Of a stretch of 47,500 nt of DNA, positions 32,103-39,253 are shown piece after piece. Below the pieces are notes generated by a model that did not search any database, was not told the DNA's origin, and worked only from the letters and a program-made list of their open reading frames with translations. A program made the translations under genes and the position numbers. Source of the stretch: a virus; IMG/VR virus record IMGVR_UViG_3300025133_000189, positions 1 to 47,500 of that record, one strand, 5' to 3'. The stretch's first letter is position 1. Each line of letters starts with the position of its first letter.

Positions 32103-32594
32103 ATGAAAGTCAATGATATTTTGATGAAGAAATGGTGCTTTGGAATGGGACGAAGCAAAGCACGCAACGAGGCTGCTGTAAACTCTAGTGGTGATCTTGT
32201 TACTTATAAAACTTATCCAAAGTATCGCACCATCGTATTCAAGGTGGACGACGCAAAAAAGGTAGGCGACGACTGGCATGTAACTGGAAGGCAATATGCT
32301 TCTCTGCGATCCGCGCCAAAAAAGAAAACAATGGTACTTACAGAGATGTGTGGCTGCTTTTACAGCGCTGGACAAAAGCGTCCGTTTCTGAAGATGCAAG
32401 ATCCCAACACGCCAACCGATTCTGGTTTGCCGCCTGTTGGTAGTCTGATCTCCGTTAACAAGAAACATGCTATTGTGACTGAGGTTGGTAGGAACTGTCT
32501 GACTGTATACGTCAATGGTGCGCTTCAGACGATCGCGTGTAAGCCTGGAACCGTCAAGTGGTTTTCAGACAAGATTTTGAAGAGTGTTGCATAA
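32103..32594 (+). CDS. two-part protein with VGSLI C-terminal domain
   Basis: 163 residues from ATG 32103 behind AAGGAG. The N-terminal part (MKVNDILMKKW, then VTYKTYPKYRTIVFKVDDAKK) is basic. From about residue 118, PPVGSLISVNKKHAIVTEVGRNCLTVYVNG follows the VGDLV-family layout, ending TVKWFSDKIL. A fusion of a VGDLV-like barrel to another domain could explain it. Unknown function. Confidence 0.6.
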   Translation: MKVNDILMKKWCFGMGRSKARNEAAVNSSGDLVTYKTYPKYRTIVFKVDDAKKVGDDWHVTGRQYASLRSAPKKKTMVLTEMCGCFYSAGQKRPFLKMQDPNTPTDSGLPPVGSLISVNKKHAIVTEVGRNCLTVYVNGALQTIACKPGTVKWFSDKILKSVA

Positions 32595-32597
32595 TCC

Positions 32598-32626
32598 TTG
32601 ACAAATAAAAATAAATTAAATATACT
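32598..32626 (+). promoter_or_regulatory. sigma-70-like promoter
   Basis: TTGACA 32598-32603, 17-bp spacer, TATACT 32621-32626; followed by TGGAGG and the hydrolase ATG. Confidence 0.75.
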
Positions 32627-32644
32627 TATTGTGGAGGTTGAGAA

Positions 32645-33103
32645 ATGAAAAAGATTCTTTTTCTTCACGGCTTGGAGTCTAAGCCGGGTGGTACAAAGCC
32701 TACGTTTCTTGAGAGAAATGGATATGAGGTTATACAACCGCTCTTAGACAAGAATGATTTCCAGGGCAGCGTCAACACTGCGAAACGCTACTATGACGAA
32801 ACAAAGCCTGATGTTATTGTCGGTTCAAGCAGAGGTGGTGCAATTGCCATGGCAATTAAAAGTACTGTGAAAAAGATTTTGATCGCTCCAGCGTGGCGAA
32901 AATATGGGGTACTTCACGATTCTGTGGGTGGGAATGATGTTATTTTGCATGCAAAAGAAGACGCAGTGGTGCCCTACGCAGACAGCGTAGAATTATGGTA
33001 TAACACTTTTGCTTTACTTCAAGAAGTCGGCACCGATCATAGAATGCGCGACGAAGAAACACTGTCAACGCTATTGGATTTAATAAAGGAGGGTATCCAA
33101 TGA
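32645..33103 (+). CDS. small α/β-hydrolase, YqiA/UPF0227-like esterase
   Basis: 152 residues. ILFLHGLESKPGG is the oxyanion-hole strand-turn, VIVGSSRGGAIAM the nucleophile elbow (Ser62), ILHAKEDAVVPYADS the Asp region and GTDHRM the catalytic His. The size and layout fit the YqiA group of acyl esterases. Substrate unknown. Single gene behind its own promoter. Confidence 0.85.
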   Translation: MKKILFLHGLESKPGGTKPTFLERNGYEVIQPLLDKNDFQGSVNTAKRYYDETKPDVIVGSSRGGAIAMAIKSTVKKILIAPAWRKYGVLHDSVGGNDVILHAKEDAVVPYADSVELWYNTFALLQEVGTDHRMRDEETLSTLLDLIKEGIQ

Positions 33104-33121
33104 TTATTATTTAATAATAAT
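33103..33121 (+). repeat. 19-nt AT palindrome overlapping the esterase stop
   Basis: ATTATTATT and AATAATAAT flank a single T. It starts in the stop codon of the esterase gene. It may be an operator or simple AT-rich filler. Confidence 0.4.
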
Positions 33122-33129
33122 GTGTTGTG

Positions 33130-33257
33130 TGGGGAGGTTGGGTATTTATAAATTTGACCTTCAATGATGCTCTTGAAGGGGGCAAGTTCGTACTTGCATT
33201 GAAAAGGCATCTGGGAATGTGGCGCGCCGAGGACAGCGGCACCTCCCCATTTTTTTT
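33130..33257 (+). ncRNA. candidate structured RNA closed by an 8-9 bp stem with U-tract
   Basis: GGGGAGGT (33131-33138) can pair with ACCTCCCC (33241-33248), followed by eight T. Inside, four local hairpins can form: CCTTCAA/TTGAAGG (33158-33179), GCAAGT-TCGT-ACTTGC (33182-33197), GCAT/ATGT (33207-33220) and GCCG/CGGC (33226-33240). The whole gives a multi-branched RNA ending in an intrinsic-terminator-like U-tract. The frame through it lacks a ribosome site. No family is recognised and no clear promoter was found. Confidence 0.5.
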
Positions 33258-33285
33258 ATTTTTTTTACGTATTGGAGGGTGTGTG

Positions 33286-33357
33286 ATGACTATCACATGT
33301 AGTTGGTTTGAGTTTTTAGTGCTGGTGATGTTGGCTTACTGCTGTTTTCGCCGCTAA
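33286..33357 (+). CDS. tiny membrane peptide
   Basis: 23 residues from ATG behind GGAGGG: a Cys/Trp N-terminus, then FEFLVLVMLAYCCF and a basic Arg-Arg end. One membrane span with positive tail. It follows the structured RNA and precedes poly-T tracts. Moderate support from the ribosome site. Confidence 0.45.
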   Translation: MTITCSWFEFLVLVMLAYCCFRR

Positions 33358-33429
33358 TTTTTTCATTTTTTTTACGTTATGGGCGCACACGTACATGGTT
33401 TTTTTTACTTTTTTTACTTTTTTTACCTC
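33358..33429 (+). other. poly-T tract region
   Basis: After the tiny gene come runs of 6 to 8 T separated by AC or CA, repeating a unit near CTTTTTTTA. Similar runs lie at 33250-33266. No gene is seen. They could act as multiple termination or bent-DNA signals before the promoter at 33430. Confidence 0.6.
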
Positions 33430-33458
33430 TTGACAAACAAAAAAGAATAAAAGATAAT
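33430..33458 (+). promoter_or_regulatory. sigma-70-like promoter
   Basis: TTGACA 33430-33435, 17-bp spacer, GATAAT 33453-33458; GGAG lies just before the next ATG. Confidence 0.7.
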
Positions 33459-33487
33459 ATTCATAGAACGATTGGGAAGGAGACAAG

Positions 33488-33652
33488 ATGAGCAAACAAC
33501 AACTTTATAAGATTATTCGTTTTTTTCGACAAAGAGAACACGTCAACAGGATCATCAAAAGGAATCTTACGCTCGACGAAGCTCAAGCTCATTGTAGAAA
33601 CCCCTTGACTCAGAAAGAGGGCGAATGGTTTGATGGCTACGAAGCGCAATAA
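33488..33652 (+). CDS. small phage protein with LTLDEAQAHC...WFDGY pattern
   Basis: 54 residues behind AAGGAGA. KIIRFFRQ, RIIKRNLTLDEAQAHCRNP and EWFDGY match a short family I recall from many phages and cyanobacteria, about 50-60 residues, of unknown function. The next gene starts 2 nt after its stop. Confidence 0.65.
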   Translation: MSKQQLYKIIRFFRQREHVNRIIKRNLTLDEAQAHCRNPLTQKEGEWFDGYEAQ

Positions 33653-33653
33653 G

Positions 33654-33827
33654 ATGCAAGTCGGTGACTTGGTAAAAACAACGTGTTTTGGTGCCAAGGG
33701 TGAAGTTGGAGAGGTTGGTATCATTGTCGCTGATCACAAGTTTAATCGTTGTTTTCAAGTCCTGCTCGGAAAAAAAGTTTTTGTCATGAATCAAGATGGC
33801 TTGGAGGTAATCAGTGAAAGTCGGTGA
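33654..33827 (+). CDS. VGDLV cassette, block 1
   Basis: 57 residues: MQVGDLVKTTC, EVGIIVADHKFNRCFQVLLGKKVFVM, DGLEVISESR. ATG 33654 aligns with the starts of the other units; an ATG 21 nt upstream (inside the previous gene) is also in frame. The end TTGGAGGTA codes L-E-V and provides the ribosome site of the next unit. Confidence 0.65.
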   Translation: MQVGDLVKTTCFGAKGEVGEVGIIVADHKFNRCFQVLLGKKVFVMNQDGLEVISESR

Positions 33828-33996
33828 CTTAGTGAGATACAGATATCGAAAACAGGATATTGGAATTATAATCGAAACTATGCTAACGGGAACGGCGATA
33901 GGTGATCCTTCTCTAAAATACAAGGTGATGTGGACGGACACTCACACCGACTGGATGAGAGCATCGGGATTGGAGGTAGTCAGTGAAAGTCGGTGA
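33814..33996 (+). CDS. VGDLV cassette, block 1
   Basis: 60 residues from GTG in a 14-nt overlap with the previous unit. MKVGDLVRYRYRKQ, DIGIIIETM, YKVMWTDTHTDWMRASGLEVVSESR. It shows the full core: G-I-I-I strand, Y-K-V-M-W strand, a Trp, and the L-E-V end. Confidence 0.75.
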   Translation: MKVGDLVRYRYRKQDIGIIIETMLTGTAIGDPSLKYKVMWTDTHTDWMRASGLEVVSESR

Positions 33997-34081
33997 ATTG
34001 TATCGGTGTTCGTTTCGTTCTGGCTCGCACCGCGCTCTCCGAGATGCTGCCATTGACAACTTCAAAACTGAAGGTTGTTAG
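33983..34081 (+). CDS. VGDLV cassette, truncated last unit of block 1
   Basis: 32 residues from GTG in a 14-nt overlap. It opens MKVGELYRCSFRSG and stops early, without the barrel's second half. Probably a broken copy or recombination relic. The repeated promoter R1 begins 20 nt later. Confidence 0.45.
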   Translation: MKVGELYRCSFRSGSHRALRDAAIDNFKTEGC

Positions 34082-34100
34082 CCACATATGGCACCACATG

Positions 34101-34180
34101 AAAAAAAAACTTCAAAAAAACGACATGGGGGGGGTTGACAAAAGCCGATTCGCTCCTATATTTACTAGTGAACGGTTGAG
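34101..34180 (+). promoter_or_regulatory. repeated promoter element R1
   Basis: Shared layout with five other copies: an A-run, ACTTCAAAAAAACGACAT, a G- or C-run, TTGACA (34135-34140), 16-bp spacer, TATATT (34157-34162), then TACTAGTGA and GGTTGAGGA. This copy has the most changes in the spacer. Confidence 0.8.
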
Positions 34181-34190
34181 GAGAAACAAC

Positions 34191-34886
34191 ATGGAATTGG
34201 TAGCAAGGATCGAGAAAGCACTGGCTGATGGCGGCGAGCGTTTGTCTCAGTGGGAGCAGGGTTTCCTTGAAAGCCTCAAAGATCAGGCGAAGCGACGTGG
34301 ACGTTTGAGCCACAAACAGATCGAGATTCTTGGACGAGTCGAGGCACAGAAGTGCAGCGCTGAAGCCCAGGTGCAAGCCGATGCTTGGCACGCATCCTAC
34401 AACGATGAGAAACGAGCCATCGCAGTGACTGCTGCGAAGTACTACATGGCGAACCCGCCTTACTTTGAGGGAATAGCAGGCAAAATTCTCAATGATCCTG
34501 ACTACATCCCAAGCGAGAAGGCATATCGCAAGATGTGCGAGAACAAGTATGTGAAACGAGTGCTGGTTGAGGTGGCGAAGGCTCCCGTGTTTGCTGTTGG
34601 TGACATGGTTGCGCTGCGAAGCGGCAATTTCTCAATGACGGTGCGCCATGACATGCGAGATCTCGCGCGGGCTGTTGACAAGAATCAAGGCGAGATTGCC
34701 TTGCTTGTTCTGTCAGTGAACACGGAGTCGGTGACGTCCGCAGTCAAGGGTGCGAAGGAGTACACCGTCTTGCCCGTTGGCTTGAGTACGACGTTCACTT
34801 TCGAGGAACGGCACCTCAAGAAGCGCAAGAAGTCCAAGAAAACTGCAATGAAACCTAACACTTGTGAAGAGGCTATTCTTTTCTAA
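34191..34886 (+). CDS. hypothetical protein with VGDMV segment
   Basis: 231 residues from ATG 34191 behind GAGGAG. Helical N-terminus: RLSQWEQGFLESLKDQAKRRGRLSHKQIEILGRVEAQ, a pattern I recall in small phage and plasmid proteins of unknown function. Near residue 138 PVFAVGDMVALRSGNF resembles the VGDLV opening. The tail is Lys-rich (KKRKKSKKTA). Higher G+C and Gly/Ala/Arg use than its AT-rich neighbours. Confidence 0.6.
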   Translation: MELVARIEKALADGGERLSQWEQGFLESLKDQAKRRGRLSHKQIEILGRVEAQKCSAEAQVQADAWHASYNDEKRAIAVTAAKYYMANPPYFEGIAGKILNDPDYIPSEKAYRKMCENKYVKRVLVEVAKAPVFAVGDMVALRSGNFSMTVRHDMRDLARAVDKNQGEIALLVLSVNTESVTSAVKGAKEYTVLPVGLSTTFTFEERHLKKRKKSKKTAMKPNTCEEAILF

Positions 34887-34964
34887 AAAAAACTTCAAAA
34901 AAACGACATGGAGGGGGTTGACAAACGCCGAAAAGTTCCTATATTTACTAGTGAGGGGTTGAGG
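34886..34964 (+). promoter_or_regulatory. repeated promoter element R2
   Basis: AACTTCAAAAAAACGACAT, G-run, TTGACA 34918-34923, 16-bp spacer ending AAAGTTCC, TATATT 34940-34945, then TACTAGTGAGGGGTTGAGGA. Drives the two-knuckle gene. Confidence 0.9.
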
Positions 34965-34983
34965 AAAAAGGAGAAAAAACCCA

Positions 34984-35685
34984 ATGTCATGGAACAGAAC
35001 AGTCACTTGCAGCTATTGCTACAAACCTGGACACAACAAAGCTGGATGCGTGAAATTGAAGGATTACATTGCTGCGAATCCCGATAGTTATCGCGCTCGG
35101 CTTGCGGCAAACAAGAAAACGCGAAAGCGCAAGTGCAGCTACTGCGAGCAGACTGGACACAATCGCAAAACATGCGCCCAACTTCGCGAAAATTGCGAGA
35201 TTGCCGGCAAGCGGAACAAGGAATTCCGAGCCGCTTTATTGGAGCATTTCAAAACCCTCGGCATCGGCATCGGCACGTTGGCATGCTGGGGGCGTCATGA
35301 CTTTGCACTGGAGCGAGATCGCGGCATGGTGAATCAGATACAGTGGGAAAGACTCAATGTATGGACTGTCGTTAATCGTGGTTATTATGGATTGCGCTCA
35401 ATTGGTGTCGTCACGTTCCCACGCATGGCATCGCACGGGTTCCAGTCACGTCCGTCCAATTGGTTGGCAGTGCCGGTTTCCGATAACTTTTTCGGAGAGC
35501 CGAATCTTTGTTGCGAATATGGCAAGGGCATCGTCGACAATTCAGAATGGATCCTGAGCGCTTTGACGCCGGAAGACGTAGAAAAGGGTGTCCCGTCGGG
35601 TTGGCTTGAAGGAGACGACAGTGCGCTCGGAGAACACTTCAACAAGGACTCGAACCACCTTTCTCACACGTGGGTGCAGAGGTAA
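34984..35685 (+). CDS. double zinc-knuckle (CCHC) protein
   Basis: 233 residues behind GGAG. Two CCHC knuckles: Cys9/Cys12/His17/Cys22 and Cys51/Cys54/His59/Cys64, joined by a basic linker (ANKKTRKRKC). The knuckles end GHNKAGC and GHNRKTC, nearly the same as the knuckle of the 18854 product (GHNKASC). The C-terminal 150 residues (WGRHDFALERDRGMV, VVNRGYYGLRSIGVV, EWILSALTPEDVEKG) are unassigned. Probable single-stranded DNA or RNA binding. Confidence 0.7.
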   Translation: MSWNRTVTCSYCYKPGHNKAGCVKLKDYIAANPDSYRARLAANKKTRKRKCSYCEQTGHNRKTCAQLRENCEIAGKRNKEFRAALLEHFKTLGIGIGTLACWGRHDFALERDRGMVNQIQWERLNVWTVVNRGYYGLRSIGVVTFPRMASHGFQSRPSNWLAVPVSDNFFGEPNLCCEYGKGIVDNSEWILSALTPEDVEKGVPSGWLEGDDSALGEHFNKDSNHLSHTWVQR

Positions 35686-35713
35686 TTGAAAGGTACCACA
35701 TATGGCAATGGTG

Positions 35714-35792
35714 GAAAAAAACTTCAAAAAAACGACATTCTACCCCTTGACAAACGCCGAAAAGTTCCTATATTTACTAGTGAAGGGTTGAG
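35714..35792 (+). promoter_or_regulatory. repeated promoter element R3
   Basis: ACTTCAAAAAAACGACAT, then CTACCCC, TTGACA 35747-35752, 16-bp spacer, TATATT 35769-35774 and TACTAGTGAAGGGTTGAG. Drives the MoxR-type gene. Confidence 0.9.
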
Positions 35793-35812
35793 AACAAAGG
35801 AGAACAAACCCA

Positions 35813-36892
35813 ATGGCAATTGACTTCAAAAGCTTTCTTGAGTGCGCGCCACTCGTTCTTGCCACCCGCAAGCCTGTCATGATCCGTGGACGTCACGGTG
35901 TTGGCAAGTCGGAGGTGATATATCAGATCGCTGAGCAGATGGGCTTGCCCGTCGTTGAGCGACGGGCATCTCAGATGACTGAGGGGGATCTCCTTGGCAT
36001 GCCTTCGCCTGAACAGATCGAGGTGAATGGCGAGATGGCTTCTCACTTCTGCCCCTTCGCATGGTTCATTCGAGCCTGCACTGAGCCTGTTTTGCTCTTT
36101 CTTGACGAGGTGGATCGAGCCACCCAAGAAGTTCGCCAGGGTATTTTTGAGTTGAACGACTCGCGGAAGCTGGCTGGTTGGACGCTCCACCCTGACACCA
36201 TCGTCGTCGCAGCCGTCAACGGTGGCGATCATGGCGATCAATATCAGGTGAACGAGCTTGATCCCGCCGAGTTGGATCGGTACGTTGTCTTCGACGTCGA
36301 GCCTTCCGTTGAGGACTGGCTCACTTGGGGAAAAACCAAAGTTGACGGACTCATCTGGGACTTCATTAATCAAAACCGGGCTCACCTTGAGCACAACGGG
36401 GACTACGAGCCGAACAAGGTATACCCCAGCCGTCGATCCTGGGATCGGTTGAACAAGTGCTTGGTTGGCGCATCGATGTTGGAGGAGTCCAGTCCGGTGC
36501 TTTTCAACCTTTCGGCTGCATACGTTGGCTTCGAAGCGGCAGTATCCTTCAACGACTTTGTGAAGAACTACGAACGACAAGTGACTGTCGAGGACGTCCT
36601 TGACGAGGGCAAGATCGAGAAGACTGCCGACTTCGACATTAGCGATCACTGCGCTATGATTGAAAAGATGGTAGCGAAAAATACCTTCGACAAAGTGCTG
36701 GCTGAAGCGCAGCTTGTCAATCTGGCTGAGTACTTCGTTTCGCTTCCGAGCGAGGCTGCAATGAAGCTTTGGGAAGCGGTTGGCGCGCCGGATGTCGAGG
36801 AAAACGTTCGCGAATTCCATACCACCGCGACAAACAGCGGAAAGACGGTTGCCAGTCACCTCGTGGAGATTTTCACCGGCAAGGCTTCGTAA
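35813..36892 (+). CDS. MoxR-type AAA+ ATPase
   Basis: 359 residues behind AAGGAG. Walker A GRHGVGKS (residues 26-33), Walker B VLLFLDEVDRA (about 93-103), the sensor NGG, and the arginine-finger region AELDRYVVFDV. MoxR ATPases remodel protein complexes and usually work with a VWA-domain partner encoded next door, as is the case here. It has high G+C and tidy codon use compared with most of the window. Good length for the family with a C-terminal helical lid. Confidence 0.9.
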   Translation: MAIDFKSFLECAPLVLATRKPVMIRGRHGVGKSEVIYQIAEQMGLPVVERRASQMTEGDLLGMPSPEQIEVNGEMASHFCPFAWFIRACTEPVLLFLDEVDRATQEVRQGIFELNDSRKLAGWTLHPDTIVVAAVNGGDHGDQYQVNELDPAELDRYVVFDVEPSVEDWLTWGKTKVDGLIWDFINQNRAHLEHNGDYEPNKVYPSRRSWDRLNKCLVGASMLEESSPVLFNLSAAYVGFEAAVSFNDFVKNYERQVTVEDVLDEGKIEKTADFDISDHCAMIEKMVAKNTFDKVLAEAQLVNLAEYFVSLPSEAAMKLWEAVGAPDVEENVREFHTTATNSGKTVASHLVEIFTGKAS

Positions 36893-36909
36893 TCGTTGAG
36901 TAAAGAAGG

Positions 36910-36992
36910 GGGGCAAAAAAAGTTGAAAAAAACGACATTGCCCCCCTTGACAAACACTGAAAAGTTCCTATATTTACTAGTGAGGGGTTGAG
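36910..36992 (+). promoter_or_regulatory. repeated promoter element R4
   Basis: AGTTGAAAAAAACGACAT, a C-run, TTGACA 36947-36952, 16-bp spacer, TATATT 36969-36974, then TACTAGTGAGGGGTTGAGGA. Drives the metallopeptidase-VWA gene. Confidence 0.9.
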
Positions 36993-37017
36993 GAAAACTT
37001 TGAGCGAGGACAAAAAC

Positions 37018-38289
37018 ATGGACACCGAATTTAACTTGAATATGCACGTGGCACGGCTTCTAATGAAGGAGCCGTTCTTTGCCAGTCTGAGTCGCAACGT
37101 GTCCAAGACTGCCTCGACTGCTATCGCCACCGCTGGTGTGCGTGTCAATCCTGACACCGCCCGTTTCGAGATGATATACAACCCTGGTTTCTTTGCCGGA
37201 TTGTCAGACGTTCAGCGGCTCGGCGTTTTGAAGCATGAATTCTATCACCTGATCTTTGAACACGTTACCAGTCGTCGCCCCGATGGCTCTGGCGAGAAGT
37301 TCAACGAATGGGCACGTGCAAACCCTGCAAGGGCTCGCATGTGGAACTTTGCCACCGATCTCGCGATCAACTCGCACCTTCACGGTGAATTGCCGGCAGG
37401 GTGTCTAATGCCTGGTGAGGGCATGTTCGCTGAGTTTCCCACGGGATTGTCTGCTGAAGCTTACTTCGCGCTGTTGCAGGAGAAACAGGACGAGGGCAAA
37501 GACGAGACAGAGGAGAATGGCGAGGGCAATTGCAAGGGGGAAGGTGAGCCTGGAAACGATCCCGGTGACGGTGAAGGCTCCGGTGGTGGCGACGGACAGT
37601 TCGACAGTCACGAAGGCTGGGGCGACGTCGATGCCACCTCGAATGAGATTGCCAAAGAGCGACTGAAAGAGGTATTGAAGAAGGCAACGGAAGATGCCGC
37701 CAAGGGCAATGGTTGGGGTAGCGTACCCGGTGAAGTTCGAAAGGATATTGCGGCTCGATTGACAACGCATGTGGATTGGAAGAAAGTTTTGCGCTACTTC
37801 GTCAAGACTAGCACCCGTGCCAACAAGCGCTCCACTGTGAAGCGTGTCAACAAGCGATATCGCTACATCCACCCAGGTAAGAAGGTTACTCGCCAGGCTC
37901 GCATTGCGATCAGCATTGATCAGTCTGGCTCTGTTGACGATGCCATGTTGGAGACGTTCTTTTCTGAGTTGAACAAGCTTGCCAAGCTGGCTTCGTTCAC
38001 TGTGATCCCTTTCGACACCAGGGTGGACGACTCGCTTGTCTACGAATGGAAGAAGGGACAGAACCACAAGACTCAGCGCGTCATGTGCGGTGGTACGGAC
38101 TTCAATCCTCCCACTGAATACGTGAACAAGCATGGATTCGACGGACACATCGTCTTGACGGATCTCATGGCACCCAAGCCCAAAGCTTCGAAGTGCCAGC
38201 GCATGTGGATGACTACGAAGTACTACGCGCAGCGTCCCTACTTCAAGACGAACGAACGCATTCTAGCAGTGGATGTGAAAGAGGGCTAA
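37018..38289 (+). CDS. metallopeptidase-VWA protein (DUF2201-like)
   Basis: 423 residues from ATG 37018 (GCGAGGA ribosome site). N-terminal half: VLKHEFYHLIFEHV holds HExxH (His73, Glu74, His77). An acidic Gly/Glu-rich linker follows. C-terminal half is a VWA-like domain: ISIDQSGSVDD is the MIDAS motif (DxSxS), with CGGTDF and LTDLMAP behind it. Paired with the MoxR ATPase it resembles the MoxR-VWA and RavA-ViaA type of partnership. Phages rarely carry such a pair as I know. Confidence 0.85.
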   Translation: MDTEFNLNMHVARLLMKEPFFASLSRNVSKTASTAIATAGVRVNPDTARFEMIYNPGFFAGLSDVQRLGVLKHEFYHLIFEHVTSRRPDGSGEKFNEWARANPARARMWNFATDLAINSHLHGELPAGCLMPGEGMFAEFPTGLSAEAYFALLQEKQDEGKDETEENGEGNCKGEGEPGNDPGDGEGSGGGDGQFDSHEGWGDVDATSNEIAKERLKEVLKKATEDAAKGNGWGSVPGEVRKDIAARLTTHVDWKKVLRYFVKTSTRANKRSTVKRVNKRYRYIHPGKKVTRQARIAISIDQSGSVDDAMLETFFSELNKLAKLASFTVIPFDTRVDDSLVYEWKKGQNHKTQRVMCGGTDFNPPTEYVNKHGFDGHIVLTDLMAPKPKASKCQRMWMTTKYYAQRPYFKTNERILAVDVKEG

Positions 38290-38299
38290 TTAATAATAC

Positions 38300-38324
38300 T
38301 TTGAGCCACATGTTGTGGCTCAAA
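38300..38324 (+). promoter_or_regulatory. 11-bp perfect hairpin between genes
   Basis: TTTGAGCCACA and TGTGGCTCAAA flank a TGT loop. No T-run follows, so it is more likely an mRNA-stability or processing hairpin than a terminator; the next gene's GGAGAG site lies 15 nt downstream. Confidence 0.55.
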
Positions 38325-38352
38325 CTTATCTTTTGAAGGAGAGAGAAAGAAA

Positions 38353-38616
38353 ATGACAACCAACGTGATTGATTTTACTGAGTATTCGAACCGTTCTGCC
38401 ATCGAGGATCTGATCTACGAAGCAGAGGAGAGTGGCGACGACAGCGCTGTTGAGACAGGGCTGGTGCTGCTCGCGATGTATAAAGAGGGTTTCCTCTTTG
38501 TAACCTACGATGAAGAAGGCGAACCCCTGTTCGAACTGAGAGGGGACGTTTCAGAGGAAGATCTTCAGGCGGCAGAAGAAAGCTTCGCCGCCATGGACTA
38601 CGAGGAGATGCTGTAA
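38353..38616 (+). CDS. small acidic protein
   Basis: 87 residues behind AAGGAGAG. Very acidic (SAIEDLIYEAEESGDDSAVE, then EEGEPLFELRGDVSEEDLQAAEE), with a hydrophobic GLVLLAMYKEGFLFV stretch. DNA-mimic proteins have this kind of charge, but no motif is definite. No family known to me. Confidence 0.55.
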   Translation: MTTNVIDFTEYSNRSAIEDLIYEAEESGDDSAVETGLVLLAMYKEGFLFVTYDEEGEPLFELRGDVSEEDLQAAEESFAAMDYEEML

Positions 38617-38617
38617 G

Positions 38618-39157
38618 ATGACGAACACAACAATTGACACCAACGTGACGCTAGACTGCATGCCTGAACAAGTGTTGACAGTTTTGACTGAGAGCGAGCC
38701 GGGTATCACCGCGAACAAAGAGGAGGAGGCGCAGGACAAGCCGGCACCCGTGGATATTCCTGACGAGGATCGACGTCGCATGATTGAGGAGTTTATTGCT
38801 GCTCGCCAAGCACGTGTCGACGCCGGGCTAGAGGAGCCACAGGTGCTTCGTACAACCGTCAAGCCTCTACCAAGCCGCTGGGGCTCGTCCAGACGCTCAG
38901 AAGACAGAAAGGGACGTCCTAGAAAGGTGTTTGATCGTTCTGTGACGATGTTGAAGCTGGGCGACGGTACCTACTGCCGCGCAGGACGCGGACGTCCCAA
39001 GGAAGGGCAGGAGCGCGTCAAGATGACGGTTGCTTGGGACTTCAGGGTGGACTCTGGTGTATCCTATAGGCTTTTGGACTCCAAGGCAGCAGTCAACAAG
39101 CTGGAGCGCATCGAAGACGACAAAGAAACTTCAAAAAAACGACATGAGGGGGGTTGA
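38618..39157 (+). CDS. hypothetical protein with two AT-hook-like motifs
   Basis: 179 residues starting 1 nt after the previous stop. An acidic first third (to about residue 60) is followed by DRKGRPRKVFDRS and AGRGRPKEGQER, each with the G-R-P core of AT-hooks that bind A+T-rich minor groove. This may be a DNA-binding protein. The promoter element R5 begins inside its last 12 codons. Confidence 0.5.
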   Translation: MTNTTIDTNVTLDCMPEQVLTVLTESEPGITANKEEEAQDKPAPVDIPDEDRRRMIEEFIAARQARVDAGLEEPQVLRTTVKPLPSRWGSSRRSEDRKGRPRKVFDRSVTMLKLGDGTYCRAGRGRPKEGQERVKMTVAWDFRVDSGVSYRLLDSKAAVNKLERIEDDKETSKKRHEGG

Positions 39158-39204
39158 CAAACGCCGAAAAGTTCCTATATTTACTAGTGAGGGGTTGAGG
39201 AAGA
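39120..39204 (+). promoter_or_regulatory. repeated promoter element R5
   Basis: AACTTCAAAAAAACGACAT, a G-run, TTGACA 39154-39159, 16-bp spacer, TATATT 39176-39181, then TACTAGTGAGGGGTTGAGGA. Its upstream half lies in the preceding coding sequence (KKRHEGG). Confidence 0.9.
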
Positions 39205-39253
39205 CTCTTCAGAAACGGATCCCGAAAGGGGAACAACACGAGCAAGGACAGAT

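Noticed and set aside
33127-33357. A 76-residue frame through the structured RNA
   Set aside because: No ribosome site at its start and it crosses a U-tract that should stop transcription. Only the last 23 codons, from ATG 33286 behind GGAGGG, are kept.
33993-34190. Upstream extension of the 34191 gene to a start at 33993
   Set aside because: It would run through promoter R1; ATG 34191 has GAGGAG directly upstream.
35777-36916. A 379-residue open frame on the minus strand opposite the MoxR gene
   Set aside because: It mirrors a clear MoxR-type gene on the + strand, has no recognisable motif, and long antisense frames are common in G+C-richer coding DNA.
37405-38148. A 247-residue minus-strand frame opposite the VWA gene
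   Set aside because: The + strand carries HExxH and MIDAS motifs; the reverse frame has no family pattern and is a composition effect.
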